The notes: generated by a model from the letters alone, not told the origin. Positions 8,296-17,675 are shown, numbered from the stretch's first letter. The stretch is 64,000 nt of DNA from UBA952 sp044361535 (GCA_044361535.1 JBIKIQ010000016.1:17972-81971), one strand, 5' to 3'. Made by a program: numbers and translations.

Positions 8296-9621
8296 TTACA
8301 ACAACTGATTGGCCAAGTTTGCTAATTCAGATCGCTCGCCTTTTTCCAATTTTACATGACAAAATAAAGGTTGACCATTCAATTTATCAACAAGATATGC
8401 CAATCCGTTTGAATTTTCATCCAAATAGGGTGTGTCTATTTGTTGTACATCGCCAGTAAAGATAATCTTGGTATTCTCCCCTGCCCTAGTTATTATTGTT
8501 TTAACCTCATGAGGTGTTAAATTTTGTGCTTCATCGATGATGAAAATGATATTGGACAAACTTCTCCCACGAATAAAAGCAAGGGGTGTAATTAACATAG
8601 ATCCTGATTCTTCCATTTCAACAATTTGTTTCAATTTCTTTTCATTCGGACCAAATTGAGACTTAATGAATTTCAAATTATCCCAAAGTGGTTCCATGTA
8701 AGGACCAATCTTATCATTTGCATCACCTGGCAAAAAACCTATATCCTTATTCGACAAAGGAACGATTGGTCTTGCCAAAATAATCTGGTTATAACTTTTC
8801 GCTTGTTCCAATGCAGATGCCAAAGCCAATAAAGTTTTTCCCGTTCCTGCTACTCCTTGAAGTGCAACCAATTTTACATGCGGATTTAGCAAGGCATGAA
8901 ATGCAAAAGCTTGTTCGGCATTTTTTGGTTTAATTCCATAGACATATTCTTTTTCAATACGTTCAACCTCATCATTCAAATGATTATAATAACACAAAGA
9001 AGAATTTTTTCCGTTTTTTAAAATATAATAGGAATTGATTTTTTTCTTCTTTCCTAAAATTCCGTTTTCCGCTATTGCACTCTTTATAAATATTTCTCGA
9101 ATTATGTCAGATTCAACCCCATCAATGGTTTGGGCACTGTCAGAGGTGATTTCTTTCAAGGTAACTTTACCGGTTTGATAATCTTCTGCAACTACACCAA
9201 TTGCCTTAGCCTTAATGCGCAAGTTAACATCCTTAGTAACAAGAACAACCTTTCGATTAGGTTCTTCTTGCTGCAAAACTAACGCTGAGTTTATGATTTT
9301 ATGATCATTTTTTTGAGCAGCAAAAATGTGTTCAGCATCTATGTTTTTCGGGTTGTAATCCATTATGATTTTAAACTTCCCTTTTTTTGAACCCAAACTA
9401 ATCCATTCCTGAAGAAGGTTTGTGTTTGACAATTTGTCTATGAATCGAATTACCTCACGCGCTGAAAAATTCTTGGTATCATTCCCCAACTTAAACTTAT
9501 CAAGTTCTTCCAAAACCGTTATCGGAATTGCAACGTAGTTATCATCAAAATTTGTGATAGATTCATGATCGTGCAATAATACAGATGTATCCAAAACAAA
9601 GATTTTCTTTTTTACAGACAT
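8296..9621 (-). CDS. PhoH-family protein with N-terminal PIN domain (PhoH2)
   Basis: 441 residues. Residues 6-135 are a PIN ribonuclease domain (FVLDTSVLLHD with D11, E39, D131 in VTKDVNLRIKA). Residues about 230-440 are the PhoH P-loop ATPase with Walker A GVAGTGKT at 256-263, IIFIIDEAQNLTPHEVKTIITR as Walker B, and FTGDVQQID. PhoH2 proteins are reported as coupled RNA helicase/RNases, sometimes in toxin-antitoxin-like settings; here there is no small antitoxin gene beside it, matching the stand-alone chromosomal form common in Bacteroidota. The start ATG follows a 107-base gap. Confidence 0.92.
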   Translation of the reverse strand: MSVKKKIFVLDTSVLLHDHESITNFDDNYVAIPITVLEELDKFKLGNDTKNFSAREVIRFIDKLSNTNLLQEWISLGSKKGKFKIIMDYNPKNIDAEHIFAAQKNDHKIINSALVLQQEEPNRKVVLVTKDVNLRIKAKAIGVVAEDYQTGKVTLKEITSDSAQTIDGVESDIIREIFIKSAIAENGILGKKKKINSYYILKNGKNSSLCYYNHLNDEVERIEKEYVYGIKPKNAEQAFAFHALLNPHVKLVALQGVAGTGKTLLALASALEQAKSYNQIILARPIVPLSNKDIGFLPGDANDKIGPYMEPLWDNLKFIKSQFGPNEKKLKQIVEMEESGSMLITPLAFIRGRSLSNIIFIIDEAQNLTPHEVKTIITRAGENTKIIFTGDVQQIDTPYLDENSNGLAYLVDKLNGQPLFCHVKLEKGERSELANLANQLL

Positions 9622-9728
9622 AATGTAGTTTTAAGTACTAATTTACTGAATGTAATAGTCGAAATTTCAGTTGTTCATATTTTTTGAAAGTAATAATAAC
9701 TTAATACAAAAGAAATACTTAAGTCATT

Positions 9729-10154
9729 TTAAACATCCTTACTTGAAACAATACGTTCAGTAATTTTCTCCAAAAATAGTTCCTCATTTTCAGGAGAAAT
9801 AAGCAGTTCGTCGTATTTATTGTAATGTACAATTATTCCTTTCCATGCCGTTGAAAACTTTATTCCCGCATAAATCCCTTTTTGTCTTTCGATTTTACGA
9901 ATTGAGGAATATGAGATTTCCTTTGTAAAAACCAAACTTTTACAAAATAGATAATCCTCTTCTAATCGAAAGTAGGTTGTTTTATAAATTGAAATAAAAA
10001 AGGAAGCAAGCAAAATTAACACGATAGAAAACACCCAAATTACTGAGTAATCATTATCGTAGATTATCGAGAATATGCTAATTCCTAGGTATAAGAAAAA
10101 AACAAAAAGGAAAACAAAGAATAACGTATAATCCTTCTTTGTTTTAAATAGCAT
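9729..10154 (-). CDS. Small membrane protein with bacterial PH-like domain
   Basis: 141 residues: two transmembrane helices (about 10-31 and 37-57) followed by a beta-rich cytoplasmic domain (YFRLEEDYLFCKSLVFTKEISYSSIRKIERQ, then YDELLISPENEELFLEKI) typical of bacterial PH (bPH/DUF1200-like) domains. It starts one base after the glyA stop and ends the SDR-glyA operon. Function unknown; the PH-like part often mediates protein contacts at the membrane. Confidence 0.65.
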   Translation of the reverse strand: MLFKTKKDYTLFFVFLFVFFLYLGISIFSIIYDNDYSVIWVFSIVLILLASFFISIYKTTYFRLEEDYLFCKSLVFTKEISYSSIRKIERQKGIYAGIKFSTAWKGIIVHYNKYDELLISPENEELFLEKITERIVSSKDV

Positions 10155-10155
10155 T

Positions 10156-11427
10156 TTACCAAGTAAACAAAGGCCTATCAGACATCAACGCATTTACTTC
10201 TTTTCGAATCTCTAATAAAACACTTTCATTATCCTTGTTTATTAGTGCTCGGTCTATTAAGGAAACAATTGTTGAAATTTCATTTTCTTTCACTCCTCTT
10301 GAGGTAATTGCGGGTGTACCAATTCGAATTCCTGAAGTAACAAAAGGAGATTCAGTATCAAAAGGAACCATGTTTTTATTAACTGTTATATCCGCTTTAA
10401 CCAATGAATTTTCAGCGTCTTTACCAGTAATCCCCTTAGAACGAAGGTCAATCAACATACTGTGATTATCCGTTCCTCCAGAAATAATTGTGTAGCCTAG
10501 TTTTACAAATTCTTGAGCCATAACACTGGCATTTTTTTGAACTTGTTGCATATACGTTTTATACTCAGGACTCAATGCCTCACCAAAAGCTACTGCTTTA
10601 GATGCAATGACATGTTCCAATGGACCACCTTGAATTCCTGGAAAAACAGCAGCATCTAATAATGCTCCCATCGATTTCAAATTTCCATTATTCCACTTTA
10701 AACCAAAAGGATTTTCAATGTTGTGTCTCATCATTATTACGCCACCTCGAGGTCCGCGCAATGTTTTGTGTGTGGTCGTTGTAACAATATGACAATATTC
10801 CAAAGGATCATTCAATAACTTTGCAGCAATTAGTCCCGCTGGATGAGAAATGTCTGCTAAAACCAATGCTCCAATTTCATCTGCAACTTTCCGGATTCTT
10901 GCATAATCCCAATCTCTTGAATAGGCTGAAGCACCACAAATAATCATTTTTGGAAGTTCGCGCTTGGCAGATTCCTCCATTAAATCATAATCAACTAAAC
11001 CGGTTTCTTTGGAAACTCCATAAAAATAAGGTCTATATAATTTTCCTGAAAAATTTACTGGAGATCCGTGTGTTAAATGTCCTCCGTGCGATAAATCAAA
11101 GCCCAAAATTTTATCTCCTGGTTGTAAACAAGCCAAAAAGACAGCAGCATTTGCTTGAGCGCCAGAGTGAGGTTGAACATTTGCCCAAGTTGCACCAAAA
11201 AGTTGGCATAAACGATCAATTGCTAATTGTTCTACTTTATCAACCACCTCACAACCTCCGTAATATCGTTTTCCGGGAAGACCTTCCGCGTACTTATTCG
11301 TAAGAACGCTTCCCATTGCTTCCATCACTTGTTCACTTACAAAATTTTCGGAAGCAATTAATTCAATTCCATGTAATTGTCTGTTTTTTTCCTCTTGAAT
11401 TAAATCAAAAATTACCTGATCTCTCAT
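10156..11427 (-). CDS. glyA: Serine hydroxymethyltransferase
   Basis: PLP enzyme converting serine plus tetrahydrofolate to glycine plus 5,10-methylene-THF. The 423-residue length is normal. Visible signatures are LIASENFVSEQV, NKYAEGLPGKRYYGGCE, LSHGGHLTHGSPVNFSG, ADISHPAGLIAA and the PLP lysine K221 in TTTTHKTLRGPRGG. The start codon overlaps the stop of the upstream SDR gene by four bases (ATGA), and a PH-like membrane protein gene follows one base after the stop, so the three form an operon. It works with GcvT, encoded nearby at 14.1 kb, in one-carbon metabolism. Confidence 0.98.
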   Translation of the reverse strand: MRDQVIFDLIQEEKNRQLHGIELIASENFVSEQVMEAMGSVLTNKYAEGLPGKRYYGGCEVVDKVEQLAIDRLCQLFGATWANVQPHSGAQANAAVFLACLQPGDKILGFDLSHGGHLTHGSPVNFSGKLYRPYFYGVSKETGLVDYDLMEESAKRELPKMIICGASAYSRDWDYARIRKVADEIGALVLADISHPAGLIAAKLLNDPLEYCHIVTTTTHKTLRGPRGGVIMMRHNIENPFGLKWNNGNLKSMGALLDAAVFPGIQGGPLEHVIASKAVAFGEALSPEYKTYMQQVQKNASVMAQEFVKLGYTIISGGTDNHSMLIDLRSKGITGKDAENSLVKADITVNKNMVPFDTESPFVTSGIRIGTPAITSRGVKENEISTIVSLIDRALINKDNESVLLEIRKEVNALMSDRPLFTW

Positions 11428-12368
11428 GCAGTTGTGTGAATATGATTTGAATAATTAATTGTAAATATTTTTTCCAGCCCCTCTAACAATTGTGTATCTG
11501 GCTTATAATCAGTTAAACTTTTCAATTTTAAAGAACTCCCAACTCTTCGTTCAACTTCGTAATCGTATCGTTTTTTAGGTGCTTCAATAAAAATTACTTC
11601 CGAATTGGAATTAGTAACTTTTTTAATAGAATGAGCCAAATCTTCAATGCACCATTCTTCTTCGTTTGCAATATTTACAATATGGGAACCAGGGGTATTC
11701 ATGAGGCGTATACACGATTCAACAGTATCATCGATATAAGTAAAATCGCGGGTTTGTTTCCCATTACCAAAAACAGTTATTGGTTGATTCGCTAAAGCCT
11801 GTTCAAAGAATAATGGAACTACCATTCTATTATCTTGATTCCAACCATAAACATTAAAGAATCGTAATGAAATAACATTTAAACCTCTTTCTTCATGATG
11901 GGAAGCTAAATAAATTTCATTGTATCGTTTCGCCATTGCATAGGAAGTTCTAGGATCAACCAAAACTTCTTCAGTAAGTGCATTTTTAACAATTGCAGAA
12001 TGACTGTAAATTCCACTTGTTGATGCATACATCAGATACTTCACGTTATTCAATTCGCATGCTTCAACAACATTACGGGTACCTATTACCTCAACATCCA
12101 TGGTTTCGACTGGATTATCAGCAACAATATCTACCCCAAGAACAGCCGCAAAATGAAAAACTAAATCACATCCTTTGGCCGCTTCAACTACCAATGATTT
12201 ATCTCGTACATCTCCTTTTACAAACAAAACCTTTTGAAATGTTTCTTTATCTAGTTTGTTTCCACGTAAAAGTGAATCTAATACAACGACCTCGTGACCT
12301 TCATCAACAAGTCTTTTCGCTAAGTTACTTCCTATGAAGCCAGCACCACCCGTAATCAATATTCTCAT
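11424..12368 (-). CDS. NAD-dependent epimerase/dehydratase (extended SDR)
   Basis: 314 residues. The N-terminal Rossmann motif GGAGFIGSNLAKRL, acidic residue after strand two (VVLDSLLRG), the active-site YAMAKR (YxxxK) and LRFFNVYGW place it with UDP-glucose 4-epimerase/nucleotide-sugar dehydratase type SDRs. The substrate is probably a nucleotide sugar for surface polysaccharide but cannot be told from sequence. It is first in an operon with glyA (four-base ATGA overlap). Confidence 0.88.
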   Translation of the reverse strand: MRILITGGAGFIGSNLAKRLVDEGHEVVVLDSLLRGNKLDKETFQKVLFVKGDVRDKSLVVEAAKGCDLVFHFAAVLGVDIVADNPVETMDVEVIGTRNVVEACELNNVKYLMYASTSGIYSHSAIVKNALTEEVLVDPRTSYAMAKRYNEIYLASHHEERGLNVISLRFFNVYGWNQDNRMVVPLFFEQALANQPITVFGNGKQTRDFTYIDDTVESCIRLMNTPGSHIVNIANEEEWCIEDLAHSIKKVTNSNSEVIFIEAPKKRYDYEVERRVGSSLKLKSLTDYKPDTQLLEGLEKIFTINYSNHIHTTA

Positions 12369-12501
12369 TTCAAATGTTTTGTAGTTAGTATGTAGAATAC
12401 AAATATCGAAAAAAACAATGATTTTATTCGATAAACAGATAAAAATTAGTGAAATTATTAGAAAGAAAATCCGTGAGAATCAATATTTAACAATTCTCTA
12501 A

Positions 12502-13311
12502 CTAAACGGCAACATCAAATTCACGAAGTGCATCATTTAATGAAGTCTTATTATCAGTTGATTCTTTTCTTTTTCCAATAATTAATGCACATGGAACCTG
12601 GTATTCGCCTGCTGGAAATATTTTTGGAATTGAACCGGGTATAACTACACTTCTTTCAGGAACATATCCTCTGTATTCAATAGGCTCATTTCCGGATACA
12701 TCAATAATTTTTGTTGATTTCGTTAAAACCACATTTGCACCGAGAACTGCTTGTTTTCCAACCCTTACTCCTTCAACGACAATAGCTCTCGATCCAATAA
12801 AAGCATCATCCTCAATTACAACTGGTTCAGCTTGAAGTGGTTCCAAAACACCACCTATCCCTACTCCGCCACTTAAGTGAACATTTTTTCCGATTTGAGC
12901 GCAAGAACCAACCGTTGCCCATGTATCAACCATAGTTCCAGAGTCAACATACGCGCCAATATTTACGTATGACGGCATCATAATTACACCTGGCGCAATA
13001 AACGAACCGTAACGCGCAATTCCATGCGGTACAACGCGAACACCTAATTCTGCATATCCTTTTTTCAAAGCCATTTTATCGTGAAATTCAAAAGGACCCA
13101 CCTCAATAGTTTCCATTTTGCGAATCGGAAAATACATAACAACTGCTTTCTTAACCCATTCATTTACGATCCAATCACCCGAATCAGAAGGCTCCGCAAC
13201 TCGAATTATTCCTTTATCCAATTCTTCAATTACATGATTAATTGCCTCAATTGTTTGATTTTCTTTTAGTAATTCTCGGTTTTCCCAAGCAGCTTCAATA
13301 ATGGATCTCAT
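12502..13311 (-). CDS. dapD: 2,3,4,5-tetrahydropyridine-2,6-dicarboxylate N-succinyltransferase
   Basis: Trimeric left-handed beta-helix enzyme that succinylates tetrahydrodipicolinate in lysine/diaminopimelate synthesis. The 269 residues include the N-terminal helical domain (INHVIEELDKGIIRVAEP), the hexapeptide-repeat core (MMPSYVNIGAYVDSGTMVDTWATVGSCAQIGKNVHL) and GGVGIGGVLEPLQ. Length is typical. The gene is divergent from efp across a 164-base gap and is probably transcribed alone. Confidence 0.97.
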   Translation of the reverse strand: MRSIIEAAWENRELLKENQTIEAINHVIEELDKGIIRVAEPSDSGDWIVNEWVKKAVVMYFPIRKMETIEVGPFEFHDKMALKKGYAELGVRVVPHGIARYGSFIAPGVIMMPSYVNIGAYVDSGTMVDTWATVGSCAQIGKNVHLSGGVGIGGVLEPLQAEPVVIEDDAFIGSRAIVVEGVRVGKQAVLGANVVLTKSTKIIDVSGNEPIEYRGYVPERSVVIPGSIPKIFPAGEYQVPCALIIGKRKESTDNKTSLNDALREFDVAV

Positions 13312-13423
13312 AACTTTTTTTTCAAAGTTAAACAGGTTTTAGATATTGAGAGTTAGTTTTAAAAAAAATCATTGTTTCAATCGTTTTTTTGAACTTTGAA
13401 AATAATTGAATGTTTGAATAAAG

Positions 13424-13455
13424 TTGCAATTGTTTACGCAATTCAACTATATTTG
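13424..13455 (+). promoter_or_regulatory. Bacteroidota-type promoter for efp
   Basis: TTG at 13424-13426, a 21-base spacer, and TATATTTG (TAnnTTTG) at 13448-13455. This matches the -33/-7 form used by the Bacteroidota housekeeping sigma factor. The efp ATG follows 20 bases after the -7 box, after an A-rich stretch. Confidence 0.7.
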
Positions 13456-13475
13456 TCGACCAAAAAAAAGAAAAT

Positions 13476-14042
13476 ATGGCAACTACAGCAGACATTAAAA
13501 ATGGTTTGTGCATCAAGCACAACGAAAAGCTATTTCAAATAATTGAATTCCAACACGTTAAACCAGGAAAAGGACCAGCATTTGTTCGAACAAAAATGCG
13601 TCAAATCGAATCTGGTAGAGTGCTAGATCATACCTTCTCAGCTGGTCACAAAATCGAAACTGTTCGTATAGAAAATCGAGAATATCAATATTTATATCAA
13701 GAAGATGATACCTACGTATTTATGAATAATGAATCATTTGAGCAGGTAAATATCCCAGTTAAAATGGTTGAAAAACCAGCGTTTCTTCAAGAGGGAATGA
13801 CAGTTAACATCCTGTTCCATGCTGAAGAAGAAGCACCCTTAGTCGTTGAATTACCAATGTACATTATTTCAGAAGTGACCTATACTGAACCAGGAGTCAA
13901 AGGAGATACTGCGACAAATTCATATAAACCAGCTACAATTTCCACAGGTGCTGAGGTACGCGTTCCACTTTTCATTGACAATGGTGAGGTAATTAAGATC
14001 GATACACGAACGGGTATTTATGTGGAACGAGTTAAAAATTAA
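13476..14042 (+). CDS. efp: Translation elongation factor P
   Basis: 188 residues with three OB-like domains. It relieves ribosome stalling at polyproline. The modifiable loop is PGKGPAF with K32 at the tip; the adjacent residues are of the lysine (not arginine) type. The KOW-like N-domain, SAGHKIETVRIENREYQYLY and the C-terminal DTATNSYKPATISTGAEVRVPLFI/TRTGIYVERV signature are present. The gcvT gene follows after 18 bases and the pair ends at a strong terminator, so they are probably one transcript from the promoter at 13424-13455. Confidence 0.98.
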   Translation: MATTADIKNGLCIKHNEKLFQIIEFQHVKPGKGPAFVRTKMRQIESGRVLDHTFSAGHKIETVRIENREYQYLYQEDDTYVFMNNESFEQVNIPVKMVEKPAFLQEGMTVNILFHAEEEAPLVVELPMYIISEVTYTEPGVKGDTATNSYKPATISTGAEVRVPLFIDNGEVIKIDTRTGIYVERVKN

Positions 14043-14060
14043 TCTAACAAAAATTAAAAC

Positions 14061-15143
14061 ATGAAAAACACAGCACTGACTGAAAAACATATTGAACTAG
14101 GAGCAAAAATGGTTCCTTTTGCTGGATTTAATATGCCAGTTCAATACGAGGGCGTAAACATGGAACACGATACAGTTCGATCAGGTGTTGGTGTTTTTGA
14201 TGTATCTCATATGGGAGAATTTGAGTTGAAAGGTCCAAATGCATTGGCTTTAATTCAAAAGGTTTCCTCTAATGATGCATCTGTATTAGTAGATGGCAAA
14301 GCACAATATAGTTGCATGCCAAATGGCAAAGGTGGAATCATAGATGATTTGATTATTTATCGAATTGCTAATGACCATTATTTTTTGGTAGTAAATGCCT
14401 CAAACATTGAGAAAGATTGGAACTGGATTTCTTCGCACAACGATTTGGGAGTTGAGATGAATAATTTATCCGATGAATATTCTTTACTTGCCATTCAAGG
14501 TCCTAAAGCTGCTGAGGCAATGCAATCGTTAACAAGTATCGATTTATCCAATATGACCTATTATACATTTCAGTACGGAACTTTTGCTGGTATAGACAAT
14601 GTAATGGTTTCAGCTACAGGATATACAGGATCTGGCGGATTTGAAATTTACGTTAAAAATAATGATGTTCCACAAGTTTGGGATCGCGTTTTTGAGGCAG
14701 GGAAATCATTCGGCATTAAACCAATTGGATTAGCAGCTCGAGATACCTTACGTTTAGAAATGGGATTTTGTTTGTATGGTAATGATATAAATGATTCAAC
14801 TTCACCTCTTGAGGCTGGGTTAGGCTGGATTACTAAATTCACAAAGGACTTTGTTGATTCGGATTTTTTAAAATCTCAAAAAGAAAATGGGGTTTCTAGA
14901 AAATTGATTGCTTTCGAAATGATTGAAAGGGGAATCCCAAGACATGATTATCGCATATTAAATGATCAAAATGAAAGTATTGGGATTGTTACTTCAGGAA
15001 CAATGTCACCTTCTATGAAAGTCGCAATTGGTTTAGGGTATGTAGATGTTGCCCATACAGGTATTGATTCAGAAATCTTTATTGAAATAAGAGAAAAAGG
15101 CATTAAAGCCAAAATTGTAAAATTGCCTTTTTATAAAAAATAA
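14061..15143 (+). CDS. gcvT: Glycine cleavage system T protein (aminomethyltransferase)
   Basis: 360 residues. Transfers the aminomethyl carbon of glycine from H-protein to tetrahydrofolate. Visible are the N-terminal HIELGAKMVPFAGFNMPVQY, GVFDVSHMGEFELKG, the folate-binding region NASNIEKDWNWI, SATGYTGSGGFEIYV and LAARDTLRLEMGFCLYGNDI. It lies 18 bases after efp, and a rho-independent terminator follows at 15169-15199. No gcvH or gcvP is in the window. Confidence 0.97.
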   Translation: MKNTALTEKHIELGAKMVPFAGFNMPVQYEGVNMEHDTVRSGVGVFDVSHMGEFELKGPNALALIQKVSSNDASVLVDGKAQYSCMPNGKGGIIDDLIIYRIANDHYFLVVNASNIEKDWNWISSHNDLGVEMNNLSDEYSLLAIQGPKAAEAMQSLTSIDLSNMTYYTFQYGTFAGIDNVMVSATGYTGSGGFEIYVKNNDVPQVWDRVFEAGKSFGIKPIGLAARDTLRLEMGFCLYGNDINDSTSPLEAGLGWITKFTKDFVDSDFLKSQKENGVSRKLIAFEMIERGIPRHDYRILNDQNESIGIVTSGTMSPSMKVAIGLGYVDVAHTGIDSEIFIEIREKGIKAKIVKLPFYKK

Positions 15144-15168
15144 TCTAGGCATATTTATTGACAATGTG

Positions 15169-15199
15169 AGCCTGATAAGTTAGCTTCTCAGGCTTTTTT
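15169..15199 (+). terminator. Rho-independent terminator after gcvT
   Basis: An 11-base stem AGCCTGATAAG / CTTCTCAGGCT with one mismatch, a four-base TTAG loop and six T's. It ends the efp-gcvT transcript. The last T's and following G also supply a TTG that could act as the -33 element of the next gene's promoter. Confidence 0.9.
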
Positions 15200-15224
15200 G
15201 TTTAAAGAACCAACTCTATTTTTG
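15198..15224 (+). promoter_or_regulatory. Probable promoter for the NagZ-like lipoprotein gene, overlapping the gcvT terminator
   Basis: TATTTTTG (TAnnTTTG) at 15217-15224 with TTG at 15198-15200. The 16-base spacer is slightly short for the class. The -33 element uses the T-run of the upstream terminator. Confidence 0.5.
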
Positions 15225-15241
15225 CAAGTAAACTAATAATT

Positions 15242-16384
15242 ATGACTAAATATTCAATTTTCCTGGCAATATCACTCTATCTGCCTCTAATAAGTTGTTC
15301 TCAAACTGGTTTAGAAACGAAGGATCTCGCTAAAAAAGAAAAAGTTCAACAGACCGTATTTGAACTTGCTGATTTTTTAGAGGAAAATAAAGATCTTGAT
15401 GAAAAGGTAGACTTACAATTTAAAAACATGTCTGATTCTGCCCTAGTTGCTCAATTAATAATGCCTGCTACAGGAAGATTGGGATTACCAAAAGAAGATG
15501 TTGTAAAATTTACAAAAAAAGGAATAATTGGCGGGGTTTTAATGCTGAATGGAACAGTTGACGAATTTACATCTTGGATAAAAGAATTTGAAGCAATCAA
15601 CAAGAAAAAAGGAAATTTACCATTTTTATATTCCGCAGATGCTGAACCTAGTCTGGTAAACAGAAAAATAACAGGCTCAACACCGGTAAAAAAAGCACAA
15701 GAAGTGAAATCACTTGAAGAAGCTATTGAAGTTGCAAAATTAATTTCTGCTGACCTAAATAAAATAGGAATCAACTACAATTTCGCTCCAGTTGTAGACG
15801 TATCATCTAATGCCACTGTAGGATACAGGGGTTTTGGGGCAAAAAAAGAAAATTTACTTCCATGGTCAAAAGCATTCATAACAGAAACTCAAAAAAACAA
15901 TATCATTGCTACTGCAAAGCATTTTCCAGGACATGGATTGGTTTCGGGAGATACTCATAAATCATTGCAAACTATCAACGGAGAATTAAAAGAGCTTGAA
16001 AATTACCCCCCACTTATTGCAGATGGCGTTTTATCTATAATGATTGCTCACATTGCCATTGAAAACAATAAGCAATATGACACCAAAGGAATGCCTGCTA
16101 CAACCTCTGAAACTATTGTTACCGAACTTTTGAGAAAAAAACTTGGATTCAGCGGATTAATTGTTACTGACGCTATGAATATGGGTGGGGTAAGTAAAGT
16201 TCCCAATGCCTCTGAAAAAGCAATCAATGCTGGTTGCGACATCGTTTTAATGCCATTAGATATTGAAAAATCCTTTCAAGACATTTACACTCGAATGAAA
16301 AAAGACAAAGAATTCAGGATTAAAGTTGAACAAGCCGCAAAACGAGTTATAAGAATGAAAATTTGCCTTGGACTTGTTAAGTAA
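15242..16384 (+). CDS. Glycoside hydrolase family 3, NagZ-like lipoprotein
   Basis: 380 residues. An N-terminal signal with lipobox LISC suggests a lipoprotein in the periplasm or on the outer membrane. The catalytic barrel shows the NagZ-type KHFPGHGLVSGDTHKSL (K226, H227, H231) with the GDTH loop that supplies the acid/base histidine in NagZ enzymes, and VTDAMNMGG with the nucleophile D310. NagZ enzymes remove N-acetylglucosamine from muropeptides. A membrane-anchored form would act outside the cytoplasm, unlike E. coli NagZ; specificity is inferred. The adenosyltransferase gene starts six bases after its stop. Confidence 0.85.
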   Translation: MTKYSIFLAISLYLPLISCSQTGLETKDLAKKEKVQQTVFELADFLEENKDLDEKVDLQFKNMSDSALVAQLIMPATGRLGLPKEDVVKFTKKGIIGGVLMLNGTVDEFTSWIKEFEAINKKKGNLPFLYSADAEPSLVNRKITGSTPVKKAQEVKSLEEAIEVAKLISADLNKIGINYNFAPVVDVSSNATVGYRGFGAKKENLLPWSKAFITETQKNNIIATAKHFPGHGLVSGDTHKSLQTINGELKELENYPPLIADGVLSIMIAHIAIENNKQYDTKGMPATTSETIVTELLRKKLGFSGLIVTDAMNMGGVSKVPNASEKAINAGCDIVLMPLDIEKSFQDIYTRMKKDKEFRIKVEQAAKRVIRMKICLGLVK

Positions 16385-16390
16385 AAAACT

Positions 16391-16945
16391 ATGAAAATTT
16401 ACACCAAAAAAGGAGATAAAGGAAAAACCGGATTGATAGGTGGAACGCGTGTTTCTAAAGCATCTATGCGTATAGAAAGTTATGGCAAAGTTGACGAATT
16501 GAATTCATGGTTAGGTGTTATCAGAGATGGTGAAATAAAATCTGAATACAATGAGCAACTAATTGAAATACAAGATCGGCTGTTTACTGTTGGTTCTAGT
16601 TTGGCTTGTGATCCAGAAAAATCAAATATGAAAATTCCTGATTTGTTAAATGAGGACGTTCAATTGTTGGAGAAATGGATGGATGAGATGGATCAGGAGT
16701 TAGAGCCTATGCGTTCATTTATTTTACCCGGTGGAAATCAAACAGCATCCTTTTGTCACGTTGCACGTTGTGTTTGCAGAGAAGCAGAAAGAAAAGCAGT
16801 TTTATTGAATGAAAATGAATTTGTTGCGGATTTAGTAATAATGTATTTAAACAGATTGAGTGATTATTTATTTATTCTAGCTCGAAAAATAACGAAGGAT
16901 CATGGTGCAGTAGATCACCCATGGAAACCAAGAATGAATAATTGA
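16391..16945 (+). CDS. Cob(I)alamin adenosyltransferase, PduO type
   Basis: 184 residues. Makes adenosylcobalamin from cob(I)alamin and ATP. The N-terminal ATP-binding motif YTKKGDKGKTGLIGGTRVSK, the SYGKVDELNSWLG segment, the cobalamin-facing FILPGGNQTASFCHVARCVCREAERKAV and YLNRLSDYLFILAR are all typical. It begins six bases after the GH3-family hydrolase gene, so they may be co-transcribed even though the functions are unrelated. Cobalamin-dependent enzymes such as methylmalonyl-CoA mutase, not present here, are the probable users. Confidence 0.95.
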   Translation: MKIYTKKGDKGKTGLIGGTRVSKASMRIESYGKVDELNSWLGVIRDGEIKSEYNEQLIEIQDRLFTVGSSLACDPEKSNMKIPDLLNEDVQLLEKWMDEMDQELEPMRSFILPGGNQTASFCHVARCVCREAERKAVLLNENEFVADLVIMYLNRLSDYLFILARKITKDHGAVDHPWKPRMNN

Positions 16946-16954
16946 ATAGTACAC

Positions 16955-16985
16955 TTGTAAATATTAAAAAGTTTAATTAATTTTG
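16955..16985 (+). promoter_or_regulatory. Bacteroidota-type promoter for the lipoprotein gene
   Basis: TTG at 16955-16957, a 20-base spacer and TAATTTTG at 16978-16985, 21 bases before the ATG at 17007. This supports the downstream ATG rather than the upstream TTG at 16983 as the translation start. Confidence 0.65.
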
Positions 16986-17006
16986 TTAGTAACTAAAAGA
17001 AAAAAT

Positions 17007-17651
17007 ATGCGAAAAGAAACAGTTGGATTCTTCTTTATCTCCATGATTTTTGTTCTTTCTTCATGCATCAAACATGAGGTAATTCCTCCTCCAAATAGCA
17101 CGGTTGATTTAAACTGCACTTTTCAAGGATTTGTTAACGGTACAAATGCAGAATATACTCAGAATGTTTTGGGATATAACTGTTACAACGATAATTTGTA
17201 TTACAACAACCCTTCTCCAACTTTGTCAAATTGCTTGTACACTTCTGAAATCTCTTCTTTCCAACAGAATCAGAAAATTAAGATAACTTTTGGTCCAATG
17301 CAATGGGATGCCGGTGTAGCTTCAATTCCTACCTTGACAATGTTTAACGATTTTCATTCTTCCAATTCTGGTGTTCAAGTTCCACTTATGGACATTGGTA
17401 GTATGACAGGAGCAAATCCGGGAGTTCAAATTGAATATTGGGATTCAAATGGAGACAGATGGGAAACATCAACGGCTGATGCACCAGGATTTGTTAGTTT
17501 TACAACGCTTGATCAAGCATCAGACAACAATGGTGATTACTCTCTGTTCGAGTGTACCTTTAGTGTTTCTGTATTTAGACAAGATCCAAATCAAGGTCTA
17601 TTGAATATGACATTAAATAACTGCAAATTCAGAGGTTGGTTTAAAAGATAA
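17007..17651 (+). CDS. Lipoprotein of unknown function
   Basis: 214 residues from the ATG at 17007; a longer reading from TTG 16983 would overlap the -7 promoter box and is rejected. Signal peptide with lipobox VLSSC, then a beta-rich chain with several cysteines (LNCTF, LGYNCYND, SNCLY, LFECTF, LNNCKF), probably an immunoglobulin-like or jelly-roll fold. The end KFRGWFKR and the many Asn/Ser residues are typical of Flavobacteriales surface lipoproteins. I do not recognise a named family. It stands alone between two unrelated genes. Confidence 0.7.
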   Translation: MRKETVGFFFISMIFVLSSCIKHEVIPPPNSTVDLNCTFQGFVNGTNAEYTQNVLGYNCYNDNLYYNNPSPTLSNCLYTSEISSFQQNQKIKITFGPMQWDAGVASIPTLTMFNDFHSSNSGVQVPLMDIGSMTGANPGVQIEYWDSNGDRWETSTADAPGFVSFTTLDQASDNNGDYSLFECTFSVSVFRQDPNQGLLNMTLNNCKFRGWFKR

Positions 17652-17675
17652 TTTTGCCTTATGTGGTAAATAAAT

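Noticed and set aside
8296..9621. PhoH2 as part of a toxin-antitoxin pair
   Set aside because: No small antitoxin-like gene overlaps or precedes it; the upstream gap of 107 bases holds no convincing ORF.
13414..13475. Riboswitch before efp
   Set aside because: The leader after the promoter is only about 20 bases, too short for a structured aptamer.
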